This document shows positions 26,707-35,271 of a stretch of 64,000 nt of DNA, in pieces (within the stretch, counting starts at the first letter, position 1; every line of letters starts with the position of its first letter). This stretch comes from Gemmatimonadota bacterium (GTDB lineage: Bacteria; Latescibacterota; UBA2968; UBA8231), in the NCBI GenBank assembly GCA_009840005.1, contig VXOR01000025.1, forward strand, positions 48,618-112,617, in the 5' to 3' direction. The notes beneath the pieces are model-generated. The model was not told the DNA's origin and made no database searches. It saw nothing but the letters and a program-made list of their open reading frames with translations. Made by a program: the position numbers and the translations under genes.

Positions 26707-27693
26707 ATGGACGGTATAAGCAAGGCCGCACGCGTCGGCCAGATTATTATAGGAGTTGTGTACATAGTTGCTGGAGCGGTTAAAGTATGGGAACCGGTGC
26801 TTTTTTATTGGGAGGCCATTCCCTATGCACAACTGCTCGGGGTGGTGGAATGGGAAACAGCGTCGGCCGTCGCCAAGGCGGCCCTTGTGCTGGGGCCGAT
26901 TGAATTCGTCCTCGGCTGGGCACTACTGCTAAACTGGCAGCCACGGCTGTGCTTACCGGTGGCGACGGTGCTGATGGCCGCGTTTACCGCGCTGACGGCC
27001 AAGGCTTGGCACATGGGAGCCTCGATAGACTGCGGCTGCTTCGGTGCCCTCGTCGAGCGCGGGCCAGGGGAAGCGGCGATAGAAGATGGCGTGATGGTGG
27101 TGGTGCTGCTGTTTGCTTGGTGGGGAATGCGCCGCAGTGCAAACGCCGCGCCCGTAGTTGATCGGCCCAATTGGTGGGGAGCGGGTGGCGCGCCTATCTG
27201 GCCGCTGACGAGTCGGATAGTGTTAGGTGCGCTCGCCGTTGGACTGGTGGTGGGCGGGGTGCGGTTTTTCCCCGAGCTAGAGCGCATCGCGCAGTCGGAC
27301 CTCAAAAGCGGGGTGAGGCTCTCCGGCTTGGCACTTAAAGGAGTGGATGTCGATTTGATGGAGGGCGAGTACCTGATCGAATTGTTCAGCCCCACGTGCA
27401 GCCACTGCAAAAACGCCGTGCCCAAGATGAACGTCATCGCCCAAGACCCCCAGTTGCCGCGGCTCATCGCCCTGACGAGTTTCGCGCAGGATGCACCGCA
27501 AGTGATCGACTTCAAGAAGCAGTTGCAGCCGCGCTTTGACATTGCCACCATATCGCTAACGGACTTTCGGCGCTTGACCTTTGGCCACGGCTTTCCGCGC
27601 TTAGCCTATATCGCCGACGGGGTAGTGCAGCAGGTATGGGAGAGCAACTACATGCCGACGCAAGCGCGGCTGCGAGAAATTATGGGTTCTTAG
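26707..27693 (+). CDS. MauE/DoxX-like membrane protein fused to a thioredoxin-like domain
   Basis: A 328-residue membrane protein. The first 145 residues look like the four-helix MauE/DoxX fold with the cysteine motif DCGCFG (about 102-107). After another helix (about 170-190) comes a thioredoxin-like domain with SPTCSHCKNAVP (about 228-240), a CxxC redox pair. MauE is needed for disulfide formation in methylamine dehydrogenase, and such fusions resemble VKOR/DsbB-DsbA pairs that make disulfides. A role in envelope disulfide formation is inferred. GAGGAC lies upstream. It is unrelated to the glnE gene that precedes it by 13 bases. Confidence 0.75.
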   Translation: MDGISKAARVGQIIIGVVYIVAGAVKVWEPVLFYWEAIPYAQLLGVVEWETASAVAKAALVLGPIEFVLGWALLLNWQPRLCLPVATVLMAAFTALTAKAWHMGASIDCGCFGALVERGPGEAAIEDGVMVVVLLFAWWGMRRSANAAPVVDRPNWWGAGGAPIWPLTSRIVLGALAVGLVVGGVRFFPELERIAQSDLKSGVRLSGLALKGVDVDLMEGEYLIELFSPTCSHCKNAVPKMNVIAQDPQLPRLIALTSFAQDAPQVIDFKKQLQPRFDIATISLTDFRRLTFGHGFPRLAYIADGVVQQVWESNYMPTQARLREIMGS

Positions 27694-27715
27694 CGCACGG
27701 AAGGAGTGGACTAAG

Positions 27716-27743
27716 TATAAAATCCGCAGATGGACGCAGATGG
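27716..27743. repeat. Copy of dispersed repeat (CCGCAGATGGACGCAGAT)
   Basis: TATAAAATCCGCAGATGGACGCAGAT matches, with small differences, the left arm of the palindromic element at 42325-42410. Both copies lie in the leader of a DegT-type aminotransferase gene. Only the left half is present here. Confidence 0.55.
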
Positions 27744-27774
27744 AGCGTGATTACTTACTTATGGATGATATAGT

Positions 27775-29049
27775 ATGACGATGAGCAAGTTGGCTTTCTT
27801 CGGCGGCCCCAAGGCCGTCACTGCTGACGAAGGCGATATTTTCCGCTGGCCGATCATCACCGCTGAAGATGAAGAAGCCGTGCTGGACGTACTGCGACGC
27901 GGGGCGATGTCGGGTTGGGACCTAACCTTGGACTTTGAAGAGGACCTGAAGTCCTACTTTGGCTTGCAGCACGCTCTCTGCCACAACACGGGCACATCGG
28001 CGATCCACGCCGCGCTGTGGGCCTGCGGCGTCGGCATTGGCGACGAGATTATCTCGCAGAGCATGACCTTTTGGGGCACGTCGCTGCAGGTGTTCTCACT
28101 GGGGGGCACAGTGGTGTTTTCCGAGATTGATCCCGACACGCTGACGATGGACCCCGACGACATTGAGCACCGCATTACCGAGCGGACGAAAGCCATTGTC
28201 CCCGTGCATTACTGCGCCTATCCAGCCGATATGGACCCGATCATGGACATTGCCGAGCGGCACGGGCTGAAAGTGATTGAAGATGTCTCGCACGCCCAAG
28301 GGGGTCGCTACAAGGGACGGTTGCTGGGCACAATCGGCGACATCGGCGCGATGTCGATTATGTCGGGCAAGTCGCTGGCCTGCGGTGAGGGGGGCTTTTT
28401 GGTTACCGACGATCAAGCTCTGTACGATCGCGCCGCCGCCTTTGGACACTATGAGCGCACTCGCTCCTTAGAAAATCCCGCGCTAAAGCCTTTTGCTAGG
28501 ATGCCGCTGGGCGGATACAAATACCGGATGCATCAGTTGTCTTCAGCGGTGGGCCGCACGCAGCTAAAGCACTACGACGAGCGGATGCAGGAAATTCAGC
28601 GGGCGATGAATTACTTCTGGGACTTGCTCGAAGGCGTCCCGGGGCTGGGAGCGCATCGGCCTCCGGCTGACAGCGGCTCGACGATGGGCGGCTGGTACGC
28701 GGCCAAAGGGTTGTACGTGCCCGAGGAGCTAGGCGGTCTGCCGGTCGAGCGATTCTGCGCGGCGGTCACGGCCGAGACCGGAGCGTACAAGATCATGCCG
28801 GGTGCCAATGAACTGATGCACCTGCACCCAGTGCTCAACGAGGCCGACATTTATGGACACGGCCAACCCACGCGTATTGCCCACTCCAACCGCGATCTGC
28901 GGCAGGGGCCGGGCAGTCTGCCGGTGACCGAGCGCATGACCGGTCGCATCTATTCGATTCCGTGGTTTAAGCACTACGACGCCACAATCATCGAGCAATA
29001 CGCCACGGCCTTCCGCAAGGTGGCCGAGTGTGCCGAAGAGTTACTGTGA
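27775..29049 (+). CDS. DegT/DnrJ/EryC1/StrS-family aminotransferase
   Basis: A 424-residue fold-type I PLP enzyme. HNTGTSAIHAALWA forms the phosphate-binding turn, VIEDVSHAQGG holds the PLP-ring aspartate, and the internal aldimine lysine is in MSIMSGKSLACGEGG. Members transaminate keto-sugars or make aminoshikimate-type precursors; the substrate cannot be told. It differs strongly from the second DegT gene at 42.4 kb. Start ATG 27775 is used, with ATG 27781 as an alternative; the ribosome site is weak. It begins the sugar-metabolism accessory region. Confidence 0.85.
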   Translation: MTMSKLAFFGGPKAVTADEGDIFRWPIITAEDEEAVLDVLRRGAMSGWDLTLDFEEDLKSYFGLQHALCHNTGTSAIHAALWACGVGIGDEIISQSMTFWGTSLQVFSLGGTVVFSEIDPDTLTMDPDDIEHRITERTKAIVPVHYCAYPADMDPIMDIAERHGLKVIEDVSHAQGGRYKGRLLGTIGDIGAMSIMSGKSLACGEGGFLVTDDQALYDRAAAFGHYERTRSLENPALKPFARMPLGGYKYRMHQLSSAVGRTQLKHYDERMQEIQRAMNYFWDLLEGVPGLGAHRPPADSGSTMGGWYAAKGLYVPEELGGLPVERFCAAVTAETGAYKIMPGANELMHLHPVLNEADIYGHGQPTRIAHSNRDLRQGPGSLPVTERMTGRIYSIPWFKHYDATIIEQYATAFRKVAECAEELL

Positions 29050-29093
29050 TTTGTGGGATTTATGGGATGGACAGGAGGGAGTTACTGTGATTT
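29038..29093 (+). repeat. Short direct duplication at the end of the aminotransferase gene
   Basis: GAGTTACTGTGATTT occurs at 29038-29052, covering the aminotransferase stop, and again at 29079-29093, 41 bp later. Each copy is followed by a GGATGGACAGGA-like stretch. This looks like a small tandem duplication that created the spacer to the next gene. Confidence 0.6.
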
Positions 29094-29098
29094 ATAGG

Positions 29099-29905
29099 AT
29101 GGACAGGATGGACGAGATGGGTGATCCGTTGAGGGCGCGGCTGTTTGGGTATGGGGTGCCTTATCGGGTGGCGGTGGATGAAGCAGGAGCGGTTGCGCCG
29201 AGGACTACTGATGCGGCGGGCGAGGCCGAGCGCCTTTGGCACGCCTTGCGCCAGTTGAGCGGGTATTACGAGGACGAGACTGATGGCGACTGGGTGTATT
29301 CGCTGCCTTTTGGACGCTGCGGGATACAAGGGCGGCCCCGCGAGTATATCGCTGCCCACTTTTTCGATGAGGCGTATCTAGATGTGCTCTCTATGGATGG
29401 AGCAAAAACGCAGCCGCTCGTCATTGGGGAGATTGTCAGTATCGAGCCGGGGAGCGTCGTCCGGTTCCGCGCTCGGCCCATGCAGGACATTCGCGTACTT
29501 GTGACCTTCCAGACCGAGGATCGCACACCGCTATTGGGGCACGCCGCGCCTTTCACCCTCGATGGCGAGGTGCCCGACGACTGGCGCGAGCGGCTGGTGA
29601 AGTGCCACGCCGCCTTTGACACGGCGGCGGCCCAGGCGTCCGACGGCGGACACCGGCCGTTGCTAGAACGCTTCTTGGGAACTATGGCGGAAAAACTGGC
29701 TGGCGACCCTGAAATTGCCGCGGCACAAGAGCAGGCACGGCGCGAGGGTTCATACGTATCCACAAATCATCACGCCCTTTTCGGTCACCAGCGCACCTTG
29801 CTCAACGAAGCAGTCCTCGACCGCATCCGCGACCAAGACGAAGCCGTGTTCCGCTTTCCGGGGATGTTCGGCGCGGTCGCGCCGCTTTTTAGCCTAATAG
29901 ATTGA
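29099..29905 (+). CDS. Conserved-looking protein of unknown function
   Basis: I do not recognise this protein of about 268 residues. It has no signal peptide or membrane segment. Recognisable blocks are LRARLFGYGVPYRVAVD, WVYSLPFGRCGIQGRPREY and a C-terminal FRFPGMFGAVAPLFSLID. The start is uncertain: ATGs at 29099, 29108 and 29117 lie in a repetitive GGATGGACAGG stretch, and the last has the best-placed purine-rich upstream sequence. It sits between an aminotransferase and a Gfo/Idh dehydrogenase gene 10 bases downstream, so a role in the same sugar pathway is likely but unproven. Confidence 0.6.
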   Translation: MDRMDEMGDPLRARLFGYGVPYRVAVDEAGAVAPRTTDAAGEAERLWHALRQLSGYYEDETDGDWVYSLPFGRCGIQGRPREYIAAHFFDEAYLDVLSMDGAKTQPLVIGEIVSIEPGSVVRFRARPMQDIRVLVTFQTEDRTPLLGHAAPFTLDGEVPDDWRERLVKCHAAFDTAAAQASDGGHRPLLERFLGTMAEKLAGDPEIAAAQEQARREGSYVSTNHHALFGHQRTLLNEAVLDRIRDQDEAVFRFPGMFGAVAPLFSLID

Positions 29906-29915
29906 GAGGAATCCA

Positions 29916-30875
29916 ATGGCAAAAAGGAAGATCCGCGTCGGCCTGATCGGCTGTGGTGGCAACATGCGCGGTGCACACATTCCCCGGCTAAAAGCCGATG
30001 GTAGCGTAGAACTGGTGGCGGTTGCCGACCCGGAGGAGGCATCGGCGCGGCGATTGCTGGAAGCGTGGGGAGCTGAGGCCGCCTATTACGCCGACTACCG
30101 GCAGATGATTGGCGCAGACGCGCTCGACGGGGTGCTGATTTCTTCGCCGCATTCGACTCACTACGCGCAGGCGCGCTATGCGCTAGAGCGGGATCTGCAC
30201 GTTTTGGTCGAGAAACCTCTGACGACAAAGGCGCGTCACGCCCAAGCGCTAGTCAATCTGGCCGCTGAGCGCGTGTTGGTAGTAAGCTATCAGCGCCATT
30301 TTTACCCGGCGTATGCCTATGCGCGGGAACTGGTGCAGAAAGGTGCCCTCGGCGAGCTCAAAGGAGTTGTCGCCTACGTGACGCAAAATTGGGGCGGCAG
30401 GGGATGGCGGATGGTGCCCGAGTTGGCAGGAGGTGGGATGTTCATGGACACCGGCAGTCACTTGGTGGCTGCGGTGCTGTGGATTACTGGTTTGACGCCG
30501 GTAAAGGTCTCGGCCTTCATGGACAAGCGGGGCAAGCCGGTGGATATGGATGCCGTGGTCAATGCGCGGTTTCGCGGCGGTGCGCTGGGATCGCTGAGCT
30601 TTGTCGGCAGCGCGAGCCGACACGACGAGCGGCTGTCCATCCACGGCGACAAGGGAACCTTGGTCTTTCATCTACACCAGTGGCAGGTGCGGGAGGTGTT
30701 GCTGAATGGGGAGCCGTTGGAAGTGCCCAAGCGGATAAAGGAAGATACGCCGGACGCGGCCTTTTTGCGCTGGATTCGCAATGGCGGCAAGGGTTATGAG
30801 CAGGCGGATTTTGCCGTGGCAGTAGCCAAGTTCACCGAGGCGGCGTATCGGTCGGTGGAGCAGAAGCGGCGGTGA
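29916..30875 (+). CDS. Gfo/Idh/MocA-family NAD(P)-dependent oxidoreductase
   Basis: A 319-residue dehydrogenase. The N-terminal Rossmann fold starts RVGLIGCGGNMRGAHIPRL, followed by VADPEE, the EKPLTTKARHA motif with the conserved lysine, and the second domain with GGGMFMDTGSHLV. Members oxidise or reduce sugars, inositols and sugar acids. GAGAGGA lies upstream of ATG 29916. The stop overlaps the next gene's GTG start (GTGA), so it is coupled to the large unassigned protein that follows. The substrate is unknown. Confidence 0.88.
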   Translation: MAKRKIRVGLIGCGGNMRGAHIPRLKADGSVELVAVADPEEASARRLLEAWGAEAAYYADYRQMIGADALDGVLISSPHSTHYAQARYALERDLHVLVEKPLTTKARHAQALVNLAAERVLVVSYQRHFYPAYAYARELVQKGALGELKGVVAYVTQNWGGRGWRMVPELAGGGMFMDTGSHLVAAVLWITGLTPVKVSAFMDKRGKPVDMDAVVNARFRGGALGSLSFVGSASRHDERLSIHGDKGTLVFHLHQWQVREVLLNGEPLEVPKRIKEDTPDAAFLRWIRNGGKGYEQADFAVAVAKFTEAAYRSVEQKRR

Positions 30876-32545
30876 TTGCGTACGAACCGCTCGTCGGCGA
30901 GCTAGACCAGCAGGTCGTGGGCGTGCTGACGCGCCAAGTGCTGGACGCGGAAAGCCCGTATTGCGGCGGTTTTATGGACGGCGATCGGCTGGTGGGTTCG
31001 CAAAGCATCAGCGCGGTCGCGTCGCTTGGCTACGCCTATCTATTGCCCGAGTCGTGTCACTACCGCAGCGAAGAGCTTTTGCAGCGGATCCTCCTCGCCG
31101 CCGAGTTTGCCCGCCGGCATCGAAATCCGTCGGGTTGTTTCGACTTACTGACCACTAACTTTGACTCAGCCCCGGACACAGGCTTTGTGGTACAGGCGAT
31201 CGCGCCGGTCGTGTTTGCGGCGCGGGAACAGGCCACAGACGACGAGGGAGCCGCCGAGATTGCGGACGCCTTGGGCGAGTTGATACAAACCGCGGCCCCG
31301 GGTATGGTCGCTGGTGGCTTCCACACGCCCAATCACCGTTGGGTGCTAGTCGCCGCATTGGCCCAAGCCCAAGCCCTCTATCCAGAACTTGAGGTGAGCG
31401 CGACTGTGGATGCGTACCTCGGCGAAGGCATTGACATCAATGCCGACGGTGAGTATAGCGAGCGGAGCACAGGCGTGTACAATGCCGTAGTCAATCGCGC
31501 CTTAATCCGTGCAGCACAAGTGCTTGCACGGCCCGACCTGCTGGAGCCTGTGCGGCACAACTTGGATTTGTCCTACCATCTCCTTCACGCCGACGCCACT
31601 GCGGTGACGAGCATTTCCACGCGCCAGGACCGCGACACGCGAGCCGTGCCGACTGGTTTGGCCGACGGCTATCACGCTTTGGCCCATTTAGACGACAATG
31701 GCTTTTACGCGGCTGTGGCCGATCTGTTAGTCGCGCGCGGCGGTGGTTTGGTCTGCCTGCCGAACTACGTCCTGCATCCCGAGTGGCGAGCGATGTGTAT
31801 AGAGCGGACGCCTTTGCCCGAGAGTTATAGTCGCGTCTATCCCACTTCCGGTCTGTGGCGGGTGCGCCAAGGCGCGGTGAGTGCTACGGCCGCGGCTGGC
31901 CTGACTGCGCCCTTCAGCGTGGTCTGCGGGCAGGCCGAATTGGCGGCGGTGAAGATCTCATCGACCTATTTTGCCACCGGGCAGTTTGTCGGTGAGGAGT
32001 TTGCTGAAGCGGGTAAAGGGGTGCGGATGCAGCACAAGGGCCGCAACCGCATCTACCCGGAAAAGGACTATGTGGGAGGGATTTACTGGCTGCCGATTGC
32101 CGAGCAGGTCAATGCCGACAATTGGCAAGAGGTGCGAGGGCGGCGGGAGACGTATGAATTGTCGCCGCTGGAAGTCGAGTTGCACGCCGAGGAGGTGGCC
32201 GGTGGTTTTGACCTCCACATCCGCACCTCTGAGGGCGTCGATGGGGTGCCCTTGCAGATTGAAGGGGTCTTCGCGCCGGGCGGTACCTTGGAGATGGACA
32301 GCGCGCTCGTCGAGGGCCGCGCTGGGCACACGGTCTTTCTCAAAGCAGGCCATGCGCTCTACCGAGTGGGCGACGACGCGATCCGCATTGGCCCGGGAGC
32401 CATGGAACACACCATGTGGCGGATGCGCAATAGCGAGATCGACGAGGAGCGTTTGCGAGTGCTCATCGCCCTGCGGACGCCGGTGGCGCAGACCTTGGAA
32501 ATCCGCTGTGGACAGTGGGCGGACGCGCAGGGCGGGTTTTTATAG
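30872..32545 (+). CDS. Large protein, possible alpha/alpha-barrel polysaccharide lyase-like enzyme
   Basis: 557 residues without a signal peptide, so probably cytoplasmic. The first 300 residues are helix-rich with repeating hairpins (SISAVASLGYAYLLPES, NHRWVLVAALAQAQALYPEL, ERSTGVYNAVVNRALIRAA), suggestive of an (alpha/alpha) toroid. The remainder is beta-rich, as in heparinase or alginate lyase-like proteins. Candidate catalytic residues (FHTPNHRW, YHALAH, IYWLP) are guesses. It is translationally coupled to a Gfo/Idh dehydrogenase, which often works on the products of unsaturated-oligosaccharide breakdown. The exact family cannot be named. It ends in a 6-bp convergent overlap with the ThuA gene. 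Confidence 0.55.
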   Translation: MIAYEPLVGELDQQVVGVLTRQVLDAESPYCGGFMDGDRLVGSQSISAVASLGYAYLLPESCHYRSEELLQRILLAAEFARRHRNPSGCFDLLTTNFDSAPDTGFVVQAIAPVVFAAREQATDDEGAAEIADALGELIQTAAPGMVAGGFHTPNHRWVLVAALAQAQALYPELEVSATVDAYLGEGIDINADGEYSERSTGVYNAVVNRALIRAAQVLARPDLLEPVRHNLDLSYHLLHADATAVTSISTRQDRDTRAVPTGLADGYHALAHLDDNGFYAAVADLLVARGGGLVCLPNYVLHPEWRAMCIERTPLPESYSRVYPTSGLWRVRQGAVSATAAAGLTAPFSVVCGQAELAAVKISSTYFATGQFVGEEFAEAGKGVRMQHKGRNRIYPEKDYVGGIYWLPIAEQVNADNWQEVRGRRETYELSPLEVELHAEEVAGGFDLHIRTSEGVDGVPLQIEGVFAPGGTLEMDSALVEGRAGHTVFLKAGHALYRVGDDAIRIGPGAMEHTMWRMRNSEIDEERLRVLIALRTPVAQTLEIRCGQWADAQGGFL

Positions 32546-33187
32546 GCTCCCTCCGGCCCACCGCACTCCTTGCGCCATCATCTGCTGCATACCTAGGTGC
32601 GCAAATGTTCCCGGGCCGTGTCCCAACGCCGTGTAAAACACGCGCCCCGCGCCGTACGGTTTGACCCACGCTAGGGGATGCTGTTGGCCGCTCCACTCGG
32701 CGGTGGCCAAGATGCGGATGGCCGGGTCCCATGCCGACATGTAGATCTCGTCTTCCACGTCAAAATCGGGCACGCCATTCGCAACGGGGTGATCGCCATC
32801 GATAATGGAGACAGTGAAGGCCGACCCCGGCGGGTGCCAGTTGGCGTGACCGCCAAGTAGATCGACGGCTTTGCCGCCAATCCACCACGCAGTGCCGTGG
32901 ATGCCGACCAGCCCTTTGCCGCCAGCGACAAAATTAAACAGCCCCGTTTCTTGCGCGGTCGTCAGTTCGGGCACGCGCTGCACGGTGCCGTCTTCCCGCC
33001 GCTCAACCCGCGTGAAGCCGGTGCCGTGGATCAGCACATCGAAATCGCGCAGACCATCTGACGCTAACACGTCCTTGTCGTCGTCGAGCGCGACGGACAG
33101 ATCGTCGTGCGTGCTCAAAAACTCGTGGATGACCGGGGCACTGGCCGCAAACCCATGGTTTGAGCCGGATAAAATTAGGACGTTCAT
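32540..33187 (-). CDS. ThuA-like domain protein
   Basis: A 215-residue protein of the ThuA (trehalose-utilisation) family, which has a class I glutamine-amidotransferase-like flavodoxin fold. Markers are VLILSGSNHGFAAS at the N-terminus, FVAGGKGLVGIHGTAWW in the middle, LLGGHANWHPPG and the C-terminal YGAGRVFYTALGHGPGTF. ThuA proteins are linked to sugar oxidation together with Gfo/Idh enzymes, consistent with the neighbours. It lies 68 bases downstream of the sugar-acid dehydratase gene on the same strand, probably in one operon. Confidence 0.88.
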   Translation of the reverse strand: MNVLILSGSNHGFAASAPVIHEFLSTHDDLSVALDDDKDVLASDGLRDFDVLIHGTGFTRVERREDGTVQRVPELTTAQETGLFNFVAGGKGLVGIHGTAWWIGGKAVDLLGGHANWHPPGSAFTVSIIDGDHPVANGVPDFDVEDEIYMSAWDPAIRILATAEWSGQQHPLAWVKPYGAGRVFYTALGHGPGTFAHLGMQQMMAQGVRWAGGSL

Positions 33188-33255
33188 GTGGCCTCCTGTG
33201 TTAGGGTAGTGGTTGTCGGCATGTTTAGCAGAAGAGGTCAGTCGGCGATTTCCTC

Positions 33256-34383
33256 TTATACGGCATAGGACACCGAGCCGTCGGCGCGTAGCGGTGTGGA
33301 GGCGTTGTTGATGGGTTTGTAGGGCGTTTGCGCGATTAACCCATCGTCTAGCTCCACGCCGAGGCCCGGGGCTTGGGGAATCGGGATGTACCCGCCCTCG
33401 CGCTTATACGCGCACCGATAGACCGCGTTGTGCGGGGCTTCATCGCCTTTGGTGTACTCTTGGGTAATAAAATTGGGAATCGAGGCGTCGAGGTGCAGAG
33501 AGGCGGCGGTAGTCAGTGGTCCCAAGAAGTTGTGGGTCACCACCGCGCAGTGGTAGGCTTCGCCAATGGCGGCGATTTTTTTACAGTGCGAGATGCCGCC
33601 GGCCAAGGCCACATCTGGCCGCAAATACTGGGGGCCGCCTTGCTCCAGCAACTCGCGGAACTCCCATATAGACACAAAGCGCTCGCCATTGCCAAAGGGC
33701 ACGGTAGATTTTTGCGCGATGTGGGCTTGGGCTGAGATGCTGTCGATCTGGATTGGGTCTTCGAGGAAGAAGACGTGGAAGGGTTTGAGGGCCTCGGCGA
33801 GGGCTAGGGAGACCATGGGCGTTAGCTTGCGGTGCAGTTCGATGATTAGGTCCAAATCCGGGCCACCGGCTTCGCGCGCGGCCGCGGTCAGTTCGACGGC
33901 GGTTTGGATCATCCGCGCTTGGCCCTTGTCGTGGCAGTCCGTTTTGATGGGGTCGAACTTGATGGCGGTAAATCCCTCGGCGACAGCGGCTTGTGCAGCG
34001 TTGAAGTTGTCCTCTGGGGTGCTGCCCCCGGAGAGTAGGTGCAGGCGGATCTTGTCGCGGACGTTGCCGCCCAACAGCTCCCACACCGGCACCTCGAAGT
34101 GCTTGCCCTTGATGTCCCACAGCGCGATATCCACGGCTGAGACGGCGCCCATGATGGCCGTGCCCCGGAAGGGAGCCATGCGGTAGAGGTGTTGCCAGTG
34201 GTGTTCGATGCGGAGGGGATTTTGGCCGATGAGGTATTCTTTGAAGACATCGACGATGCTCTGCACGGCGGTGGGGTAACCCCAGCAGGCGGTTTGGCCG
34301 ATGCCGGTCAGGCCGGTGTCGGTGGTGATGCGGACGACGTAGCCGTTGCCGATGAGGAGGGATTCGATCTGTTCGATTTTCAT
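33256..34383 (-). CDS. Mandelate racemase/muconate lactonizing-type sugar-acid dehydratase
   Basis: A 375-residue enolase-superfamily enzyme. The lid domain is N-terminal and the barrel has the K-x-D type general base AIKFDP (about 140). Metal ligands lie in LIIELHRK, FFLEDP and GNGERF, and the late catalytic histidine is in VVTHNFLGP. This pattern resembles galactonate or mannonate/gluconate dehydratases, which remove water from aldonic acids. The specific substrate cannot be called. It is divergent from the SDR gene and precedes the ThuA gene. Confidence 0.85.
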   Translation of the reverse strand: MKIEQIESLLIGNGYVVRITTDTGLTGIGQTACWGYPTAVQSIVDVFKEYLIGQNPLRIEHHWQHLYRMAPFRGTAIMGAVSAVDIALWDIKGKHFEVPVWELLGGNVRDKIRLHLLSGGSTPEDNFNAAQAAVAEGFTAIKFDPIKTDCHDKGQARMIQTAVELTAAAREAGGPDLDLIIELHRKLTPMVSLALAEALKPFHVFFLEDPIQIDSISAQAHIAQKSTVPFGNGERFVSIWEFRELLEQGGPQYLRPDVALAGGISHCKKIAAIGEAYHCAVVTHNFLGPLTTAASLHLDASIPNFITQEYTKGDEAPHNAVYRCAYKREGGYIPIPQAPGLGVELDDGLIAQTPYKPINNASTPLRADGSVSYAV

Positions 34384-34489
34384 TTTGTGTGCTCCATATA
34401 TATCGTAAAGGGGCAGGGTTGGTTATTAGTGGCGCTAGACTGCTTATTTTTATAAAAACTGCGCGACCGCGCAAGCAAGGGGAGGTAGT

Positions 34490-35245
34490 ATGGCACATTT
34501 GCGATTTGCAGCACCTGTGGAGCAGCGGGTGGCCCTGATTACGGGGGGCGCACGCGGCATCGGGGGTGCGACCGCACTGCGCTTGGCCGAGGCCGGGCGT
34601 CATATTGTCATTGTCGATGTGCTGGCAGAACCAGCGCAGGAGCGAGTTCGGGAGATCGAGGCGATGGGACAACAGGCGCTCTTTGTCGAGACGGACGTGA
34701 CCGACGAGGGGCAGGTGCACGACGCGGTGGCGCAGACGATGACAGCTTTTGGACGGCTGGATATCCTCGTGTGCTGCGCTGGTATCTTGGGGTGGGAGAA
34801 GCCGTTTTTCGAGCAGACGGCAGCGCAATTTGCCAAGGTTATGCAGATCAATGCCCACGGGGTGTACTACGCGCATCAGGCGGCGGTGCCACACATGCTG
34901 AAGCGGGGGTGGGGGCGCTGCGTGACGATTTCTTCGGGTGGGCGCCACGGCAGTCCCTATCAGGTGCCGTACTCGGTGTCTAAAGGGGCGGTGTGGTCGT
35001 TTATTCAGGCGCTGGGCGATGCTTGGCCGCGGCAGGGGGTGTTCGTCAACGGCGTCGAGCCGGGGCGGGCGCTGACCGACATGGTGGTGCCGCGCTTTGA
35101 CGAGGAGCACCTGCGCGATCCGGGCAACCCGATTGGGCGCTACTCAGACGCGGAGGAGGTGGCCGAGGTGATTGAGTTTTTGTGCTCGGAGCGGAATACG
35201 TACACTACGGGATCGGTGTGGAGTGTGAAGGGTGGGAAGGGGTGA
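34490..35245 (+). CDS. Short-chain dehydrogenase/reductase
   Basis: A 251-residue classical SDR. The cofactor loop is TGGARGIGG (about 18-26), VIVDV suggests NAD preference, CCAGILG is the NNAG-equivalent, and the catalytic set is S in TISSGG, then YSVSK. The C-terminus keeps the YTTGSVWSVKGG fold-closing segment. GGGGAGG precedes ATG 34490. It probably oxidises or reduces a sugar or sugar acid, given its neighbours. Confidence 0.9.
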   Translation: MAHLRFAAPVEQRVALITGGARGIGGATALRLAEAGRHIVIVDVLAEPAQERVREIEAMGQQALFVETDVTDEGQVHDAVAQTMTAFGRLDILVCCAGILGWEKPFFEQTAAQFAKVMQINAHGVYYAHQAAVPHMLKRGWGRCVTISSGGRHGSPYQVPYSVSKGAVWSFIQALGDAWPRQGVFVNGVEPGRALTDMVVPRFDEEHLRDPGNPIGRYSDAEEVAEVIEFLCSERNTYTTGSVWSVKGGKG

Positions 35246-35271
35246 GGTAAAAGAAAGAGAGAGAATAAGTT

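Noticed and set aside
33581..35110. Long minus-strand open frame of about 509 codons across the dehydratase and SDR genes
   Set aside because: It is antisense to the SDR gene and out of frame with the dehydratase, both of which have full family motifs. Its Arg/Pro/His-rich product has no family-like features and is a shadow of GC-rich coding DNA.
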